Shown piece after piece: positions 33,295 to 45,089 of a stretch of DNA of 64,000 nt. The notes under the pieces are model-generated. The model saw nothing but the letters and a program-made list of their open reading frames with translations, made no database searches and had not been told where the DNA came from. The first letter of the stretch is position 1. Every line of letters begins with the position of its first letter. A program made the translations under genes and the position numbers. This stretch comes from Conchocele bisecta (lineage: Eukaryota > Mollusca > Bivalvia > Lucinida > Thyasiridae): positions 62,001 through 126,000 of the forward strand of contig JAQRGA010000117.1 in assembly GCA_029237695.1 (NCBI GenBank). Direction: 5' to 3'.

Positions 33295-33575
33295 ACTCGT
33301 CCCAGTACGTACGCTCGACACGACATTCTGTACGCTCGTCTCACCTCATTATCGGCTCGCCAGTCGGTACACTCGACTGCCCTGGACGACCCACCTCTCT
33401 ATAGTCCGAGTACGCTCGACTCGCCAGTCGGTTACGCTCGACTACCCTGCACCACATTCCTCATAGTCGGTACGCTCGACTCGCCAGTCGGTACGCTCGA
33501 CTAATTTCGACGACTCACCTCTTTATAGTCGGTACGCTCGACTCGCCAGTCGGTACGCTTCACTCGCATTCGAGT
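33295..33575. repeat. Short degenerate repeats GTACGCTCGACTCGCCAGTC
   Basis: Many copies of an 18-22 base motif are packed in B1, with partial inverted symmetry (GCTCGAC / GTCGAGC type). The same cluster recurs in every B copy (34680-34930, 56690-56970, 58090-58350). Confidence 0.85.
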
Positions 33576-34971
33576 TGTTAACTCAACTCAGATCTTTCTA
33601 GTCGTCCACTTGATGCACATCTTAGTTGTTAACTCAACTCAGCTCTTTCTAGTCGTATGCTCGACTCACCTCTTTCTAGTATTTCACTCAACTCGTCACC
33701 CTCTAGTCGTTTCACGCGAGTTATTAGCTCTACACATTCACTCCGCCATAGTCGTGCAAGAGAATAGCTACTGCATACGTCTCACCTCTTGCTCAGAGAA
33801 ATCTGGTCTGGCACATGCGAGTCTGATGAAGCAACAACACCAAATAGCAGGTAGCCCCAATGAGGAGCCAAATATGTTAGATATGTGGTTATGTAATATA
33901 TACATGTATGATAGTACCGGTGCTATGTTAGCGTAATAAGATATTTCATGTTTTCTATATACAGTTGCATGATGTGGGGATTGGTGGGTCAGAGGGATGG
34001 AGTGGGGTTATTGAGTATTTCAGATAACTGATAAAGGAAGGACAATACAAGTTACAGCATAATGATGATCTTCCTGCAAGTTTAGGTAATAGTCAATCGA
34101 GTAATCTGGTAATAGTGTATAAAATGATAATTTTTAATTATAGTTTATACACTATATTGGAGACTGTCATGCAGTTCTCCCAGTTTTGACAGATGTGGTT
34201 TTGTGGTGGCAGGCCTGATCTACATGTAGGTCAGTGTCCCAGCTAGCGAGAGTGCATGATCATTTTAGATATGCTAATTTTGACAATGGAATTATTGGTT
34301 AAATTATATAGTTCAAAGGTCGCGGGAGCAGGGAGTGACATCCGCTGTCCCGGGAATTCAGTTTTGCACAATGCGTAGTCAGCGTGGATGTTTCTGAGGA
34401 TTCTTGACATACCCACCGCCGCCCCATCTCCTCCTTTGATTTTAAACATGTGCAGTTTGTTTACGTTAAGACAAGTCTTCGTAATAGTTTAAATTACAGC
34501 ATTGAAACCTTCAGCTGTGCATGCCTATGTTGGGTTGGGGCTACTGCAACATAGGTTATGTCACAGACTATTTTGCCCCCTTTTCGATAAATTAATTCAT
34601 ATGTACATTTATGTGCGGCATCAGTTGAAACATTTGCCAGACTTGTTGATACATCATTCACTCGCCTGAAGCGACTCGTCCCAGTACGTACGCTCGACAC
34701 GACATTCTGTACGCTCGTCTCACCTCATTATCGGCTCTGTACGCTCGCCAGTCGGTACACTCAACTGCCCTGGACGACCCATCTCTCTATAGTCCGAGTA
34801 CGCTCGACTCGCCAGTCGGTTACGCTCGACTACCCTGCACCACATTCCTCATAGTCGGTACGCTCGACTCGCCAGTCGGTACGCTCGACTAATTTCGACG
34901 ACTCACCTCTTTATAGTCGGTACGCTCGAACTGTAAAATATGTCAGTTTTCTGGCCAGGTTTGTGCCTGTG

Positions 34972-37342
34972 TTTTTAGCTCGCCTGCGTAAGAGCTTATG
35001 GCATACCCCCGGCGTAGTCGGCGTCCACAAACTTAACGTTGGGGTAAATGTCTTATAACTTATGTTTCCTTTCATGGATCACCTTGTTATTTCATACATG
35101 CATTCCTCAGATGACCCTCTATCATGCTGTTGCAAATCCATGACCCAGCACCCAACCCTTACCCCAAGGTCAAGGTCAAAAACTTAGCACATTCATAAAC
35201 TTAACGTTTGGGTAAATTTCTTATAACATCTGTTTCCTTTCATGGAACGCCTTGATATTTCATACATGCATTCCTCAGACGACCCTCTATCATGCTGTAG
35301 CAAATCCATGGCCCACCACCCAACCCTTACCCCAAGGTCAAGGTCAAACACTTAGCACATTCATAAACTTAACGTTGGGGTAAATTTCTTATAACATCTG
35401 TTTCCTTTCTTAGAACGCCTTGATATTTCATACATGCATTCCTCAGATGACCCTCTATCATGCTGTAGCAAATCCACGACCCACCACCCAACCCTTACCC
35501 CAAGGTCAAGGTCACAAACCTAGCATGTTCATAAACTTAACGTTGGGGTAAATGTTGTGTAACTTCTGTTTATTTACAGCGAATATCTTCATATTTCATA
35601 CATGCATTCATCTGATGATATTCTATCGTACTATAGCAAATCCATGACCCATCTCCCACCCCTTTCCCCAAGGTCAAGGTCACAAACTTAGCACATTCAT
35701 AAACTTAACGTTGGGGTAAATGTCTTACAACATCTATTTTCTATCATGGAACCCCTTAATATTTCATACATGCATTCCACAGATGACCCTCTACCATGCT
35801 GTAGCAAATCCACGACTTACAACCCAACCCTTACCACAAGGTCAAGGTCACAAACCTTGCACATTCATAAACTTAACGTTGGGGTAAATGTCTTATAACA
35901 TGTTTCCTTTTATGGAACTCCTTGATATTTCATAACTTAACGTTCGGGTAATTGTCTTATAACATCTGTTTCTTCCTCAGATGACCCTCTATCATGCTGT
36001 AGCAAATCCACAACCCACCACTATATATACTATAGCAAATCCATGACCCACCTCCCACCGCTTTCCCCAATGTCAAGGTCACAAACTTACCACATTCATA
36101 AACTTAACGTTGGGGTAAATGTCTTATAACATGTTTCCTTTTATGGAACTCCTTGATATTTCATAACTTAACGTTCGGGTAATTGTCTTATAACATCTGT
36201 TTCTTCCTCAGATGACCCTCTATCATGCTGTAGCAAATCCACAACCCACCACCCAACCCTTACCCCAAGGTCAAGGTCACAAACTTACAATCAATGGTCA
36301 CAAACTTACAATGTTCATAAACTTAATGTTGGGGTAAATGTTGTGTAACTCGTTACAGGGAACACTTTGATATTTCATACATGCATTCATGTGATCCTCT
36401 ATTGTGCTACAGCAAATCCATGAGCACCCCACACCCCACCTCTTTCGCCAAGATCAACATCATAAACTTAACGTTGGAGTAAATGTATGTTTATAACTTC
36501 TGTTTCTTTACAGGGAACGCCTTGATATTTCATACATGCATTCATCTGATGATACTCTATCATGCTATAGCAAATACATGACCCACCCCTTTCAGAAGGT
36601 CAAGGTCACAAACTTAGCACATCCATAAACTTTACTTTGGGGTAAATGTCTTATAACATCTGTTTCCTTTCATGGAACGCCTTGATATTTGATACATGCA
36701 TTCATATGATGATACTCTATCGTGCTATAGCAAATCCATGACGCACCGCCCACAACTTACCCCAGGGTCAAGGTCACACATTTAGCACATTCATAAACTT
36801 AACGTTGGAGTAAATGTCTTTAACATCTGTTTCCTTTCATGGAACGCCTTGATATTTCATACATGCATTCCTCAGATGACCCTCTATCATGTTGTAGCAA
36901 ATCCACAACCCACCACCCAACCCTTACCCCAAGGTCAAGGTCACAAACTTAGCATGTTCATAAACTTAACGTTGGGGTAAATGTTGTGTAACTTCTGTTT
37001 CTTTACAGGGAACGCTTTGATATTTCATACATGCATTCATCTGATGATCCTCTATTGTGCTACAGCAAATCCATGACCCCCCCCATCCCCTTTCCTCAAG
37101 GTCAAGGTCACAAACTTAGCACATTCATACATGCATTCCTCATGTGAATAGCTATCATGCTGCAGAAAATCACCAACTTAGTGCGTTCATAAACTTAATG
37201 TTGGGTTAAATTTTGTTTTACTTCTGTTTTCAGGGAGCGCATTGATATTGCATACATGCATTCATCTTAATTTGCTATATTATGCTATAGCAAACCCACG
37301 ACCCACCTTGCACCACTGACCCCAATGTCAAGGTCTACCGCA
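34972..37342 (+). mobile_element. AGCTCGCCTGCG element with a 170-bp array of about 14 units
   Basis: The 5' head TTTTTAGCTCGCCTGCGTAAGAGCT is a short hairpin. The core units carry CTTAACGTTGGGGTAAAT, CATACATGCATTCCTCAGAT and CCCCAAGGTCAAGGTCAC. Some units are short (near 35930 and 36170) and a block of about 170 bp is duplicated around them. No inverted terminus or 3' hairpin is seen at the right, so the 3' end is lost. It has truncated the B2 repeat of the recombinase element, so it inserted later. Confidence 0.8.
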
Positions 37343-37776
37343 CGCCTCGATATCCTCGTTATATACCCATCATTGTACAGAGTGTTCTGTATTTCCTACC
37401 GGGAATTAAGCAGAATAGTGAAGAACATCACACTGAAATATATAGGCCTATCAGGGCATTTCAGAATGCCAATCGGTCCAGACGTAACTGTCGGCCCGAA
37501 GGAGCCGGTATGAGTAGTGCCCCCACCCTCCCACACACACACAAGGGTTGGCAATTTCCCGGAAAATATGATTTGTATTGGACGGTGATATAACAAATGT
37601 CATGCTTACATGTAGTAGCTAATCCCCTACCAACTGTTTTGAATATGTTTTGTTATTACATTGTAATACACTGGTAGAAATCCTGCATATGCAATACTAG
37701 AAATCAATGGATTAATACAAAATATCTGTAAATTATAAGACCAAAAATGTGTATACAATTCTGAGTGTATATCAAC

Positions 37777-39706
37777 ATCCCCTCCGTTCATAATCCCCTC
37801 TACTGAAAAATGACAGGGGCTATCATAATCCCCTCTGTCGTTTTGCAGGGGCTATCATAATCCCCTCTGTCGTTTTGCAGTGGCTATCATAATCCCCTCT
37901 GTCGTTTTGCAGTGGCTATCATAATCCCCTCTGTCGTTTTGCAGGGGCTATCATAATTATCCCCTCTATGATTTTAACAGGGGTATCATAATCCCCTCTG
38001 TGGAAATGGAAACAGTAAGTAGGAGTTAACGACTATACATGTACTAGATGTGCTAGCATGAAAACACTGTGAGAAGTGTTAAATAATGATTAAATAAAAT
38101 GATTAAAAGTGTTACTTTGTCATTGTCTTCATTTTATTAGCCAGGTTTTTTGAAAAAAAATCCAGGCTATTGGATTGGCGAAAGCCGGGCGGGCGGGCGG
38201 GCGGGCGGGCGGGCGGGCGGCGTCCACAATCAATAAGTTAAGTTTTCGTGTTTGAGTCCATTTCTTTGTTACTGTACCACCTAGGACCACCAAACTTTCA
38301 CAGCTTCATAATAAAGGGGTGCCCACCACATATCACTATCCAACATGTTACTTTTTTTTTAACTTGACCCATTTTTTCCGCGCAGTCGACTTAGCCATTT
38401 TCAATGTTAAGTTTTCGCGTTTACAATGTTAAGTTTTCGTGTTTGAGTCCATTTCTTTGTTACTGTACCACCTAGGACCACCAAACTTTCACAGCTTCAT
38501 AATCAAGGGGTGCCCACCACATATCACTATCCAACATGTTACTTTTTTTTTAACTTGACCATTTTTTCCGCGCAGTCGACTTAGCCATTTTCAATGTTAA
38601 ATTTTCGCGTTTACAATGTTAAGTTTTCGTGTTTAAGTCCATTTCTTTGGTACTGTACCACCTAGGACCACCAAACTTTCACAGCTTCATAATCAAGGGG
38701 TGCCCACCACATATCACTATCCAACATGTTACTTTTTTTTTAGCTTGACCCATTTTTGCCGCGCAGTCGACTTAGCTATTTTCAATGTTAAGTTTTCACG
38801 TTTACAATGTTAAGTTTTCGTGTTTAAGTCCATTTCTTTGGTACTGTACCACCTAGGACCACCAAACTTTCACAGCTTCATAACCAAGGGGTGCCTACCA
38901 CATACAACTATCCAACATGTGACCATTTTTTTTACCTTCACCTATTATTTCTACGTAATTGACTTAGCTATTTTCAACGTTAACTTTTTAACGTACGTCT
39001 GGTTAAAGTTTTTTGGTTAAAAGTTTTTTGTTATACTATATCTCTGCAACTGCTTCGCCCATTACCTTGAAACTTCACATGGGTGTTTATCATCATCCAT
39101 ATTTTCATTCTGACCCCCAACCGTGCGGCCCCTGTGCGGCCCAATGTCAAGGTCAAATTACTTTGAATTTTTTTGTTAAAGTTTTTTTATGTACTATATC
39201 TCTGCAACTGCTTCATCCATTACCTTGATACTTCACATGGGTGTTTATCATCATTGTCGCACCCGCTTGCGGAAAGCACGATATTGTCGGCAATTGGCAT
39301 ATGTCCGTCCGTACGTCCGTATGTCCGTACGTCCGTGTGTCCGGTTAAAGTTTTTTTTTTGTTAAAGTTTTTCCATCTACTATATCTATTTTTTTAGTGT
39401 CCATGCCTCGCCCCAAGGCGCGACATGCAGGCCACGGCCATTTAGTCTACAAAAAGTGGGTATAATTATGTTATCCAAGTGTCTATGCTTGGAAAAAACC
39501 TGGCCTTGTTTATTTTATACTGATTGTATTTTGTAATAATCAAAGTAACATGAGGGGATTATGATAGCCCTGTCATTTCCACAGAGGGGATTATGATACC
39601 CCTGTTAAAATCACAAAGGGGATTATGATAGCCCCTGCAAAACGACAGAGGGGATTATGATAGCCCCTGTCATTTTTCAGCAGAGGGGATTATGAACGGA
39701 GGGGAT
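37777..39706. mobile_element. Foldback-like element with subrepeat-built inverted arms
   Basis: The left arm (37777-38010) is made of about seven units of roughly 30 bp (ATAATCCCCTCTGTCGTTTTG / CAGGGGCTATC type); the right arm (39550-39706) has the same units in inverted order, from CCGTTCATAATCCCCTCT at the outer edge inward. Arms of tandem subrepeats in inverted orientation are the hallmark of foldback elements. The arms differ in copy number. A different element (38136-39512) occupies the middle. Confidence 0.8.
38136..39512 (+). mobile_element. GCCAGGTTTTTT element nested in the foldback element
   Basis: The 5' hairpin AGCCAGGTTTTTTGA / AAAAAATCCAGGCT is followed by a GGGCGGGCGG tract and four 187-bp units with CTAGGACCACCAAACTTTCA. 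Two further units carry CTCTGCAACTGCTTC, and at 39253 there is a piece of another hairpin-headed family (GTCGCACCCGCTTGCGG...GTCGG with GTCCGTACGTCCG). The 3' side has AAAAAACCTGGC, inverting the 5' terminus, and ends CCTTGTTT. Confidence 0.75.
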
Positions 39707-39948
39707 TTTAATTTTTGAGATGATCACTGTTGAATGGTAATCCAGGTAAGGGTGTAATTGTTTTACAGGCTCTAAGCAAACAAAGTGACCACACATTGTT
39801 TGACACTTGACAATTCTGTAATTACACAATACACACAGCAGGGTGTGACGAAACAGTTTATCCTTTCTTATTAATACTACATGTTATTATCAAGCTGTCA
39901 ACTATTTAAATAACCAATCATTTCTTGTTTGGACACCAAGCTGTTAGG

Positions 39949-40740
39949 ATGTCGCTAATTAGCACTCTGGACGCCGTGTTCGCGATTTTGAAGGCGTTGA
40001 TGCCTGAGGGGGTAAATGCCAAGCCGTTGTATCGTATACATCATGGATATACAACATTTACCCTAGAGGTCAATTCGTGTTTGAAACCACAGGAACCTAC
40101 CACTACCGCTGCTGTGAAGAAACCCAAGCGATCTCATCGTTCGAGGAAAGTTGCTGGGATTGAGAAGGCTCCCCTAGGGATGCCACCGACGCCGACCACT
40201 CCATCACGACGAGAGGAACAGAGTCCGGAGGCGAGCCCCTCGGGGAGCGCCAGCATAAGCCCGGATGAGCTAAACTCGTCCCGGGAAATGCAACCGGACT
40301 CTGACAGCGAAGACGAGTGGCACGATTCGTCACCCGTCGTCCCACAGCCGCCACGAAGAACACCGGAACCACCCACTACATCCATCGCCGGCACATCGAC
40401 CGGCAGATTTACCTACGACTGTGACTACAACGGCCCCGAGATCCACAAAATTGAGCTGCCGCCATCTACTGCCAGGAAACACCATTACATCGTCGGAAAA
40501 CGCCGACAGGACCCATACGAGCCATCGTTCATCCGACAACCGCCACGGATGTCAACGGATATCTCCACAAGGGATATGTGACCTGCAACTTCCGTGACGG
40601 AAATCTCCAGTGAGAGAGATATTACTAACACCAGATCACCAACGAGAACGTCCGCGGGGTTAGACAATGGATTCACCACTCAAACAAGTACTACGGCGAC
40701 GTGTCGGCGGAATTCGAGTCTGTAATGAGGAGACCTGGGC
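39949..40740 (+). pseudogene. Decayed GC-rich ORF of unknown function, probably element-encoded
   Basis: The ATG at 39949 opens a 210-residue frame ending at 40581. It starts with a hydrophobic segment (SLISTLDAVFAILKALMP) and continues into a long proline-, serine- and acidic-rich low-complexity part, then PSTARKHHYIVGKRR. Near its end another frame continues with protein-like sequence (GYLHKGYVTCNFRDGNLQ, then HQITNENVRGVRQWIHHSNK and FESVMRRPGRNL) interrupted by one TGA and one TAA. That suggests a frameshift plus two nonsense changes in a once longer protein. Base composition is clearly richer in GC than the surroundings. I recognise no domain; an ORF from a mobile element is the likeliest source. 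Confidence 0.5.
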
Positions 40741-40770
40741 GGAATTTATCTCGGGGGGGCTAGGATAGCC

Positions 40771-41070
40771 ATGGAACGACCATCAATCACCACAGTGTTC
40801 TATGCGGCTGATTGCGAGCAGCAATCAACACACACGGCGGCCGTGCACCGGATTACTGCGCGAAAATATGTCACCATATTGGTGGCCGCCAGCAGTAATC
40901 CATTCTGCACATTTGTCTCTGGGGCCCTAAGCCCGCGAACTGGTTCCACCCAGATTGCACAAATTCAAAATTCCAATTCGGCCCACATTTTTATTCAGCC
41001 TTTAGAGGAAGGCGTGCAAGTCCATACAGACAGTGCGGTCGTTAAACGTAAGCTAGAAAGAAAGAAATAA
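40771..41070 (+). CDS. Hypothetical ORF, 99 residues
   Basis: An open frame of 99 residues just downstream of the decayed ORF and of similar composition. No motif is recognised; the C-terminus is basic (VVKRKLERKK). It may be a second part of the same element or chance. Confidence 0.25.
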   Translation: MERPSITTVFYAADCEQQSTHTAAVHRITARKYVTILVAASSNPFCTFVSGALSPRTGSTQIAQIQNSNSAHIFIQPLEEGVQVHTDSAVVKRKLERKK

Positions 41071-41379
41071 ATAACCAATATTGTCCTTAAAACAGCACCC
41101 ATGGGTGCTATAGGAGGCCTTAAATTATAGGTTACCATACCTGCATAGATTCTCCTATATTTGACGCACATTTTTGGAGCCTGAATAAATGCAACATTTA
41201 TCAAAATTCGGAAATATAAACCAGACCGACGACCATCGGCCTGCTTCTTTACTGGGCTATATATCCCGGGTATGGAAGGTGTTCGAGCCAATTCCCACCC
41301 TTAAATATAAGCCGAATAGAATCCTTAAAACAGAATTAGGCTGAATTTTTTTTAAAAAAAACGGGAACAATTATGTGAA

Positions 41380-41466
41380 AAATCATAATTCCCGGGAAAA
41401 ATCATATTTCCCGGTATTTCCCACTTTTGAGAGTATTTCCCGGGCCCTGGTATTTCCCGGCCAACC
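41380..41466. repeat. TTTCCCGG-rich terminus, inverted relative of 37545-37575
   Basis: Repeated TATTTCCCGG motifs end in CCCGGCCAACCT. In inverted orientation this resembles AGGGTTGGCAATTTCCCGG and GGAAAATATGATTT at 37543-37575. The pair could be the ends of a 3.9-kb element enclosing the decayed ORF and the foldback element. Confidence 0.45.
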
Positions 41467-41617
41467 TAGTCAAATAAATACGATGCTAACCGCTACGTAC
41501 GATGTTAACTTCACTAAGGCAGCGGATTGAAACCGTGGAATACCTTGCTCTATATTGTATCATGGCCCTAACAGGACACTATGCGATTCACATCGTTTTG
41601 GGAGCCGATGCTCTTCT

Positions 41618-43289
41618 TTTTTTAGCTCACCTGAGCGAAGCTCATGTGAGCTATTGTTACCGCAATGTGTCCGTCGTCCGCGCAATGTGTCCGTCGTCCG
41701 TCGTCGTCCGTCGTCGTCCGTGAACATTTTCAAACGTCTTCTCCTCGGTAACCATTGGGCCTATAGTCACCAAACTTCATTGTCATGGTCCTTAGGAAGG
41801 GGGATTACAAAATTGTTAAAATGACGTCATTACGTAATCCAAGATGGCCGCCGTCTAAAAATAGCACAAATTCTTCAAAAATATTCTTCTCATGAACCGC
41901 CAACTGGATTTCGACAAAACTTGGTAGGAATGATCGATGTACATTGCTCTTTCAAAGTTGTTAAAATGGTGACCCCGGGGTCAAAAATGGGCGTGGCCCG
42001 TGGGGTCAAATTGGTGTCAAATTTTATTTTTGACCGAATATGGTCATGTCATATATCAAATTGAAGGTATCAATGCGGCGATCACTCTGGTGCATTTTTT
42101 GTCAAAATCGGATGGTTATGTCATCCAAGATGGCCACCGAAAGGTCAAAAGTTTGTTCTTTTATTAGATATTTCAAAAAATTTCTTCACATGAACCGCTT
42201 GGCCCATGGTAGCCAAACTTAAAAGTTATGTTCCATGGGTGAAGCCTTTTCAGATTTGTTAAAATGGAGGTCATCGCTAATCCAAGATGGCCGCCGTCTA
42301 AAAATAGCATAAATTCTTAAAAAATCTTCTTCTCATGAACCGCTAGCGGGATTTCGACGAAACTTGCTAGGAATGATCGATGTACATTGCTCTTTCAAAT
42401 TTGTTAAAATGGTGACCTCCGGGTCAAAAATGGGCGTGGCCCGTGGGGTCAAATTGGGGTAAATTTTTATTTTTTATTTTCCCGAATATGGTCATGTTAT
42501 ATATAAAGTCGAAGGTATCAATGAGGCGATCACTCTGGTACATTTTTTGTCGAAATCGGATTGTTATGTCATCCAAGATGACCGCCGAAATGTCAAAAGG
42601 TCGTTCTTTTATTAGAGATTTCAAAATTCTTCTTCACATGAACCGCTTGGCCCATGGTAGCCAAACTTAAAAGTTATGGTCCATGGGTGAAGCCTTTTCA
42701 GATTTGTTAAAATGGAGGTCATCGCTAATCCAAGATGGCCGCCGTCTAAAAATAGCATAAATTCTTAAAAAATCTTCTTCTCATGAACCGCTGGCCGGAT
42801 TTCGACGAAACTTGGTAGGAATGATCGATTTACAATGCTCTTTCAAAGTTGTGAAAATGGTGACCCCGGGGTCAAAAATGGGCATGGCCTGTGGGGTCAA
42901 ATTGGGGTCAAATTTTATTTTTGACCGAATATGCTCATGCCATATATCAAATTGAAGGTATCGATGAGGCGATTGCTCTGGTGCAATATTTGTCGCAATC
43001 GGATGATTATGTCATCCATGATGGCCACCAAAAGGTCCATTTATTCAAAATTTTGAACATCTTTTTCTCAGGAACCACATGGCCGATGCTGGCCAAACTT
43101 CATAGAAAGTTAAAATCCTTGGGTGAAGCATTTTCAGATTTGGTAAAATGAGAGTCATCGCTTAATCCAAGATGACCGCCATCTAAAAATAGCACAATTT
43201 TTTTAAAACACATGAACTCAATGTCACATTCTCCTCTGGTGTTCATGGAGTCAGGTGAGCGAATTAGGGCCATCATGGCCCTCTTGTTT
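41618..43289 (+). mobile_element. AGCTCACCTGAGC element, copy 3
   Basis: It has the same 5' hairpin, core and 3' structures as copies 1 and 2, but about three core units instead of four, so the size differences between copies come from unit number. The GTCCGTCGTCCG stretch after the hairpin carries an extra short duplication (CGCAATGTGTCCGTCGTCCG twice). Confidence 0.85.
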
Positions 43290-44380
43290 ATAATACACAT
43301 GTTTTGGCAGCATATAGAATCGCCTCCCAAGACGTTTTAGTCTTCGCTAGTCCCATATCCAATAAGCCCGGTTTTGTCCGATCACGTCGTACATAGTATG
43401 CACGTGCGGTTGTAATCATTACTGACTGTGACGTGGAGGATGAGACATCAACGGTTACAAAGTCGTGCCAATCTGCCCTTTGATACACACCGACGCGGTG
43501 TCGACAGACACACACTTTTACAATCAATTCCTCAACAAACATTTATCGATTTCTCGACCGACACTATCACACATGGAATAGAATAGAACTTTATTTAGTA
43601 AGATTTGGCTCTGGAATTATCATTCGCACATAATTATTCCGTAAATTTATGACGTCGATAGTCCACTCAGTAGGCACAAAAAGTTCTTCATATCGGAGAC
43701 ATCATCGGAGACATTTTCTAACAAACTAAACATTCATTCACCATTAGCCCACGCATTGATTGGCATTATTATACATTTTATATCACACGCAGATGTCCAC
43801 ACTGATATAAAAAATACCCAAATTCGTTGGCTGCACGCTTTGGAGTAGACATTTTATGAATTTACGTGATGAAGAAATCGATATCGCTGAGCGCTTGAAA
43901 CTACTATTACATAATAATTTTATCGAAAGATGTTTGGAGAACACGTACGTTCATCACTGATTACAGCGAGACATGGCCCCATTTGGTCCTGTCAAAGCGC
44001 GGTGATGAATTTGCATCTTGCAAGCAGTGTAATTGTGATTTTTCGGTTGGTCATGGTGGCCGAGACGAGGGCCAAGGCTCTAAAAAATGTACTTTATGCA
44101 TATAAGTGAGTACTGATTTGTGTTACGGAAAACATATGGGGCGTTCGTGAAAATAGCCCCTTTTTCTCTCCATGTTCCTCATGTGACCGACATAGGGTTG
44201 GCAGCCAGCTTTGTATCAGTAAAATAAATATTACTAATACATTATATCTGTGTAACGGGCACTCGTATTTTTTAGAACTTGTGGAATAGTGACACTTATA
44301 CACTAAGTGGAATTATACACTTATTTAATTCCTATAAAAAACATTGTGTGCCTACTAAGTGGGCATGTACCTTTAAAAGT
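43290..44380. other. Mostly unassigned
   Basis: 43722-43806 repeats 23978-24062, and 44310-44380 repeats 28160-28260. On the minus strand 43542-43288 is an 84-residue frame with ordinary composition but no recognised domain or clear splice borders. Confidence 0.5.
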
Positions 44381-44462
44381 CGGACAGTAGGTGCAGAACC
44401 CCCGAAAATAAAGGTAAGGCAAAAACCGGCGACACGATGCAGTAACCAATAACAAGGGATAC

Positions 44463-45085
44463 GGACAAAATCCCCACCGGACATAATGCCCCCATGATTT
44501 TTGACACAGGAGGACACAATCCAACCCCCCTCCCCCCCCGTCTAAAATGCAGGTAGGACAAAATCCCCCCCCCCCTTCCAAAATCACAGGTAGGACATAA
44601 TCCCCCCCCCCCCCATCAATATGTTTTGAAAGAATCATTGCATTAATTGGTTTTCAAATTTCACCCTCTAATCCTCTTTAATCAGGGTAATTGGATTGCC
44701 TGATTTCTTTCAAGTAGTTGATTAAGGATTACGTTTTATTAAAACAAACAGAAATGAATGATTGTTACAGGATTTACCTAGTATCGTTTTGGCGAATAAT
44801 TATTTTAAATGGTAATAGATTCTTCACTAAAACAATATGGTTTGGGCCCGACATCCGTATACAAATGTACAAACGATATATACATATTCTTGTTTGACGT
44901 TTATTGTGCAACTGACAATACTTTATTAAATGTGCTTGGTTGATTGTGCAACTGAAAATATGTCATTAAATGTGCTTGATGTTTGATGTTTATTGTGCAA
45001 ATGAAAGTACTGAATATGATGGGGGGTGATTTTGTCCTAGGCTACATTTTCATTTTGGGGGGGGGGGGATTTTGTCCTACACTCC
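44463..45085. mobile_element. Second foldback-like element, C-rich/G-rich arms
   Basis: The left arm (44463-44626) contains about four units of GGACAAAATCC plus C runs; the right arm (45012-45085) holds the inverted units GGGGATTTTGTCCTA. The innermost edges also match (CCCCCATCAATAT versus ATATGATGGGGG). The spacer has three tandem pieces with TTATTGTGCAA.TGA.A. It is built like 37777-39706 from different sequence. Confidence 0.65.
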
Positions 45086-45089
45086 AATA

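Larger units (their letters stand above)
31764..34930 (+). mobile_element. Tyrosine-recombinase retrotransposon remnant with split direct repeats
   Basis: The order is A1 (31764-32054), recombinase remnant (about 32600-32972), B1 (33188-34120), A2 (34121-34411), B2 (34566-34930, truncated). A1 and A2 are both 291 bp and nearly identical; B1 and B2 are direct copies. A1-ORF-B1-A2-B2 is the layout known for Ngaro/PAT-type members of the DIRS order, with the recombinase gene last before the repeats, as here. Gag and reverse transcriptase are missing, so this is an internally deleted copy. The 34930 edge is cut by the next element. Confidence 0.7.

Noticed and set aside
40103..40539. Minus-strand ORFs opposite the GC-rich ORF
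   Set aside because: They are shadow frames caused by GC-rich codon use of the plus-strand frame.
43288..43542. 84-residue minus-strand ORF as a gene
   Set aside because: Composition is protein-like, but there is no recognised family or splice border and it abuts a mobile element end; left unassigned.
44321..44638. Glycine-rich minus-strand ORFs
   Set aside because: They are translations of C/G homopolymer runs in the foldback arms.
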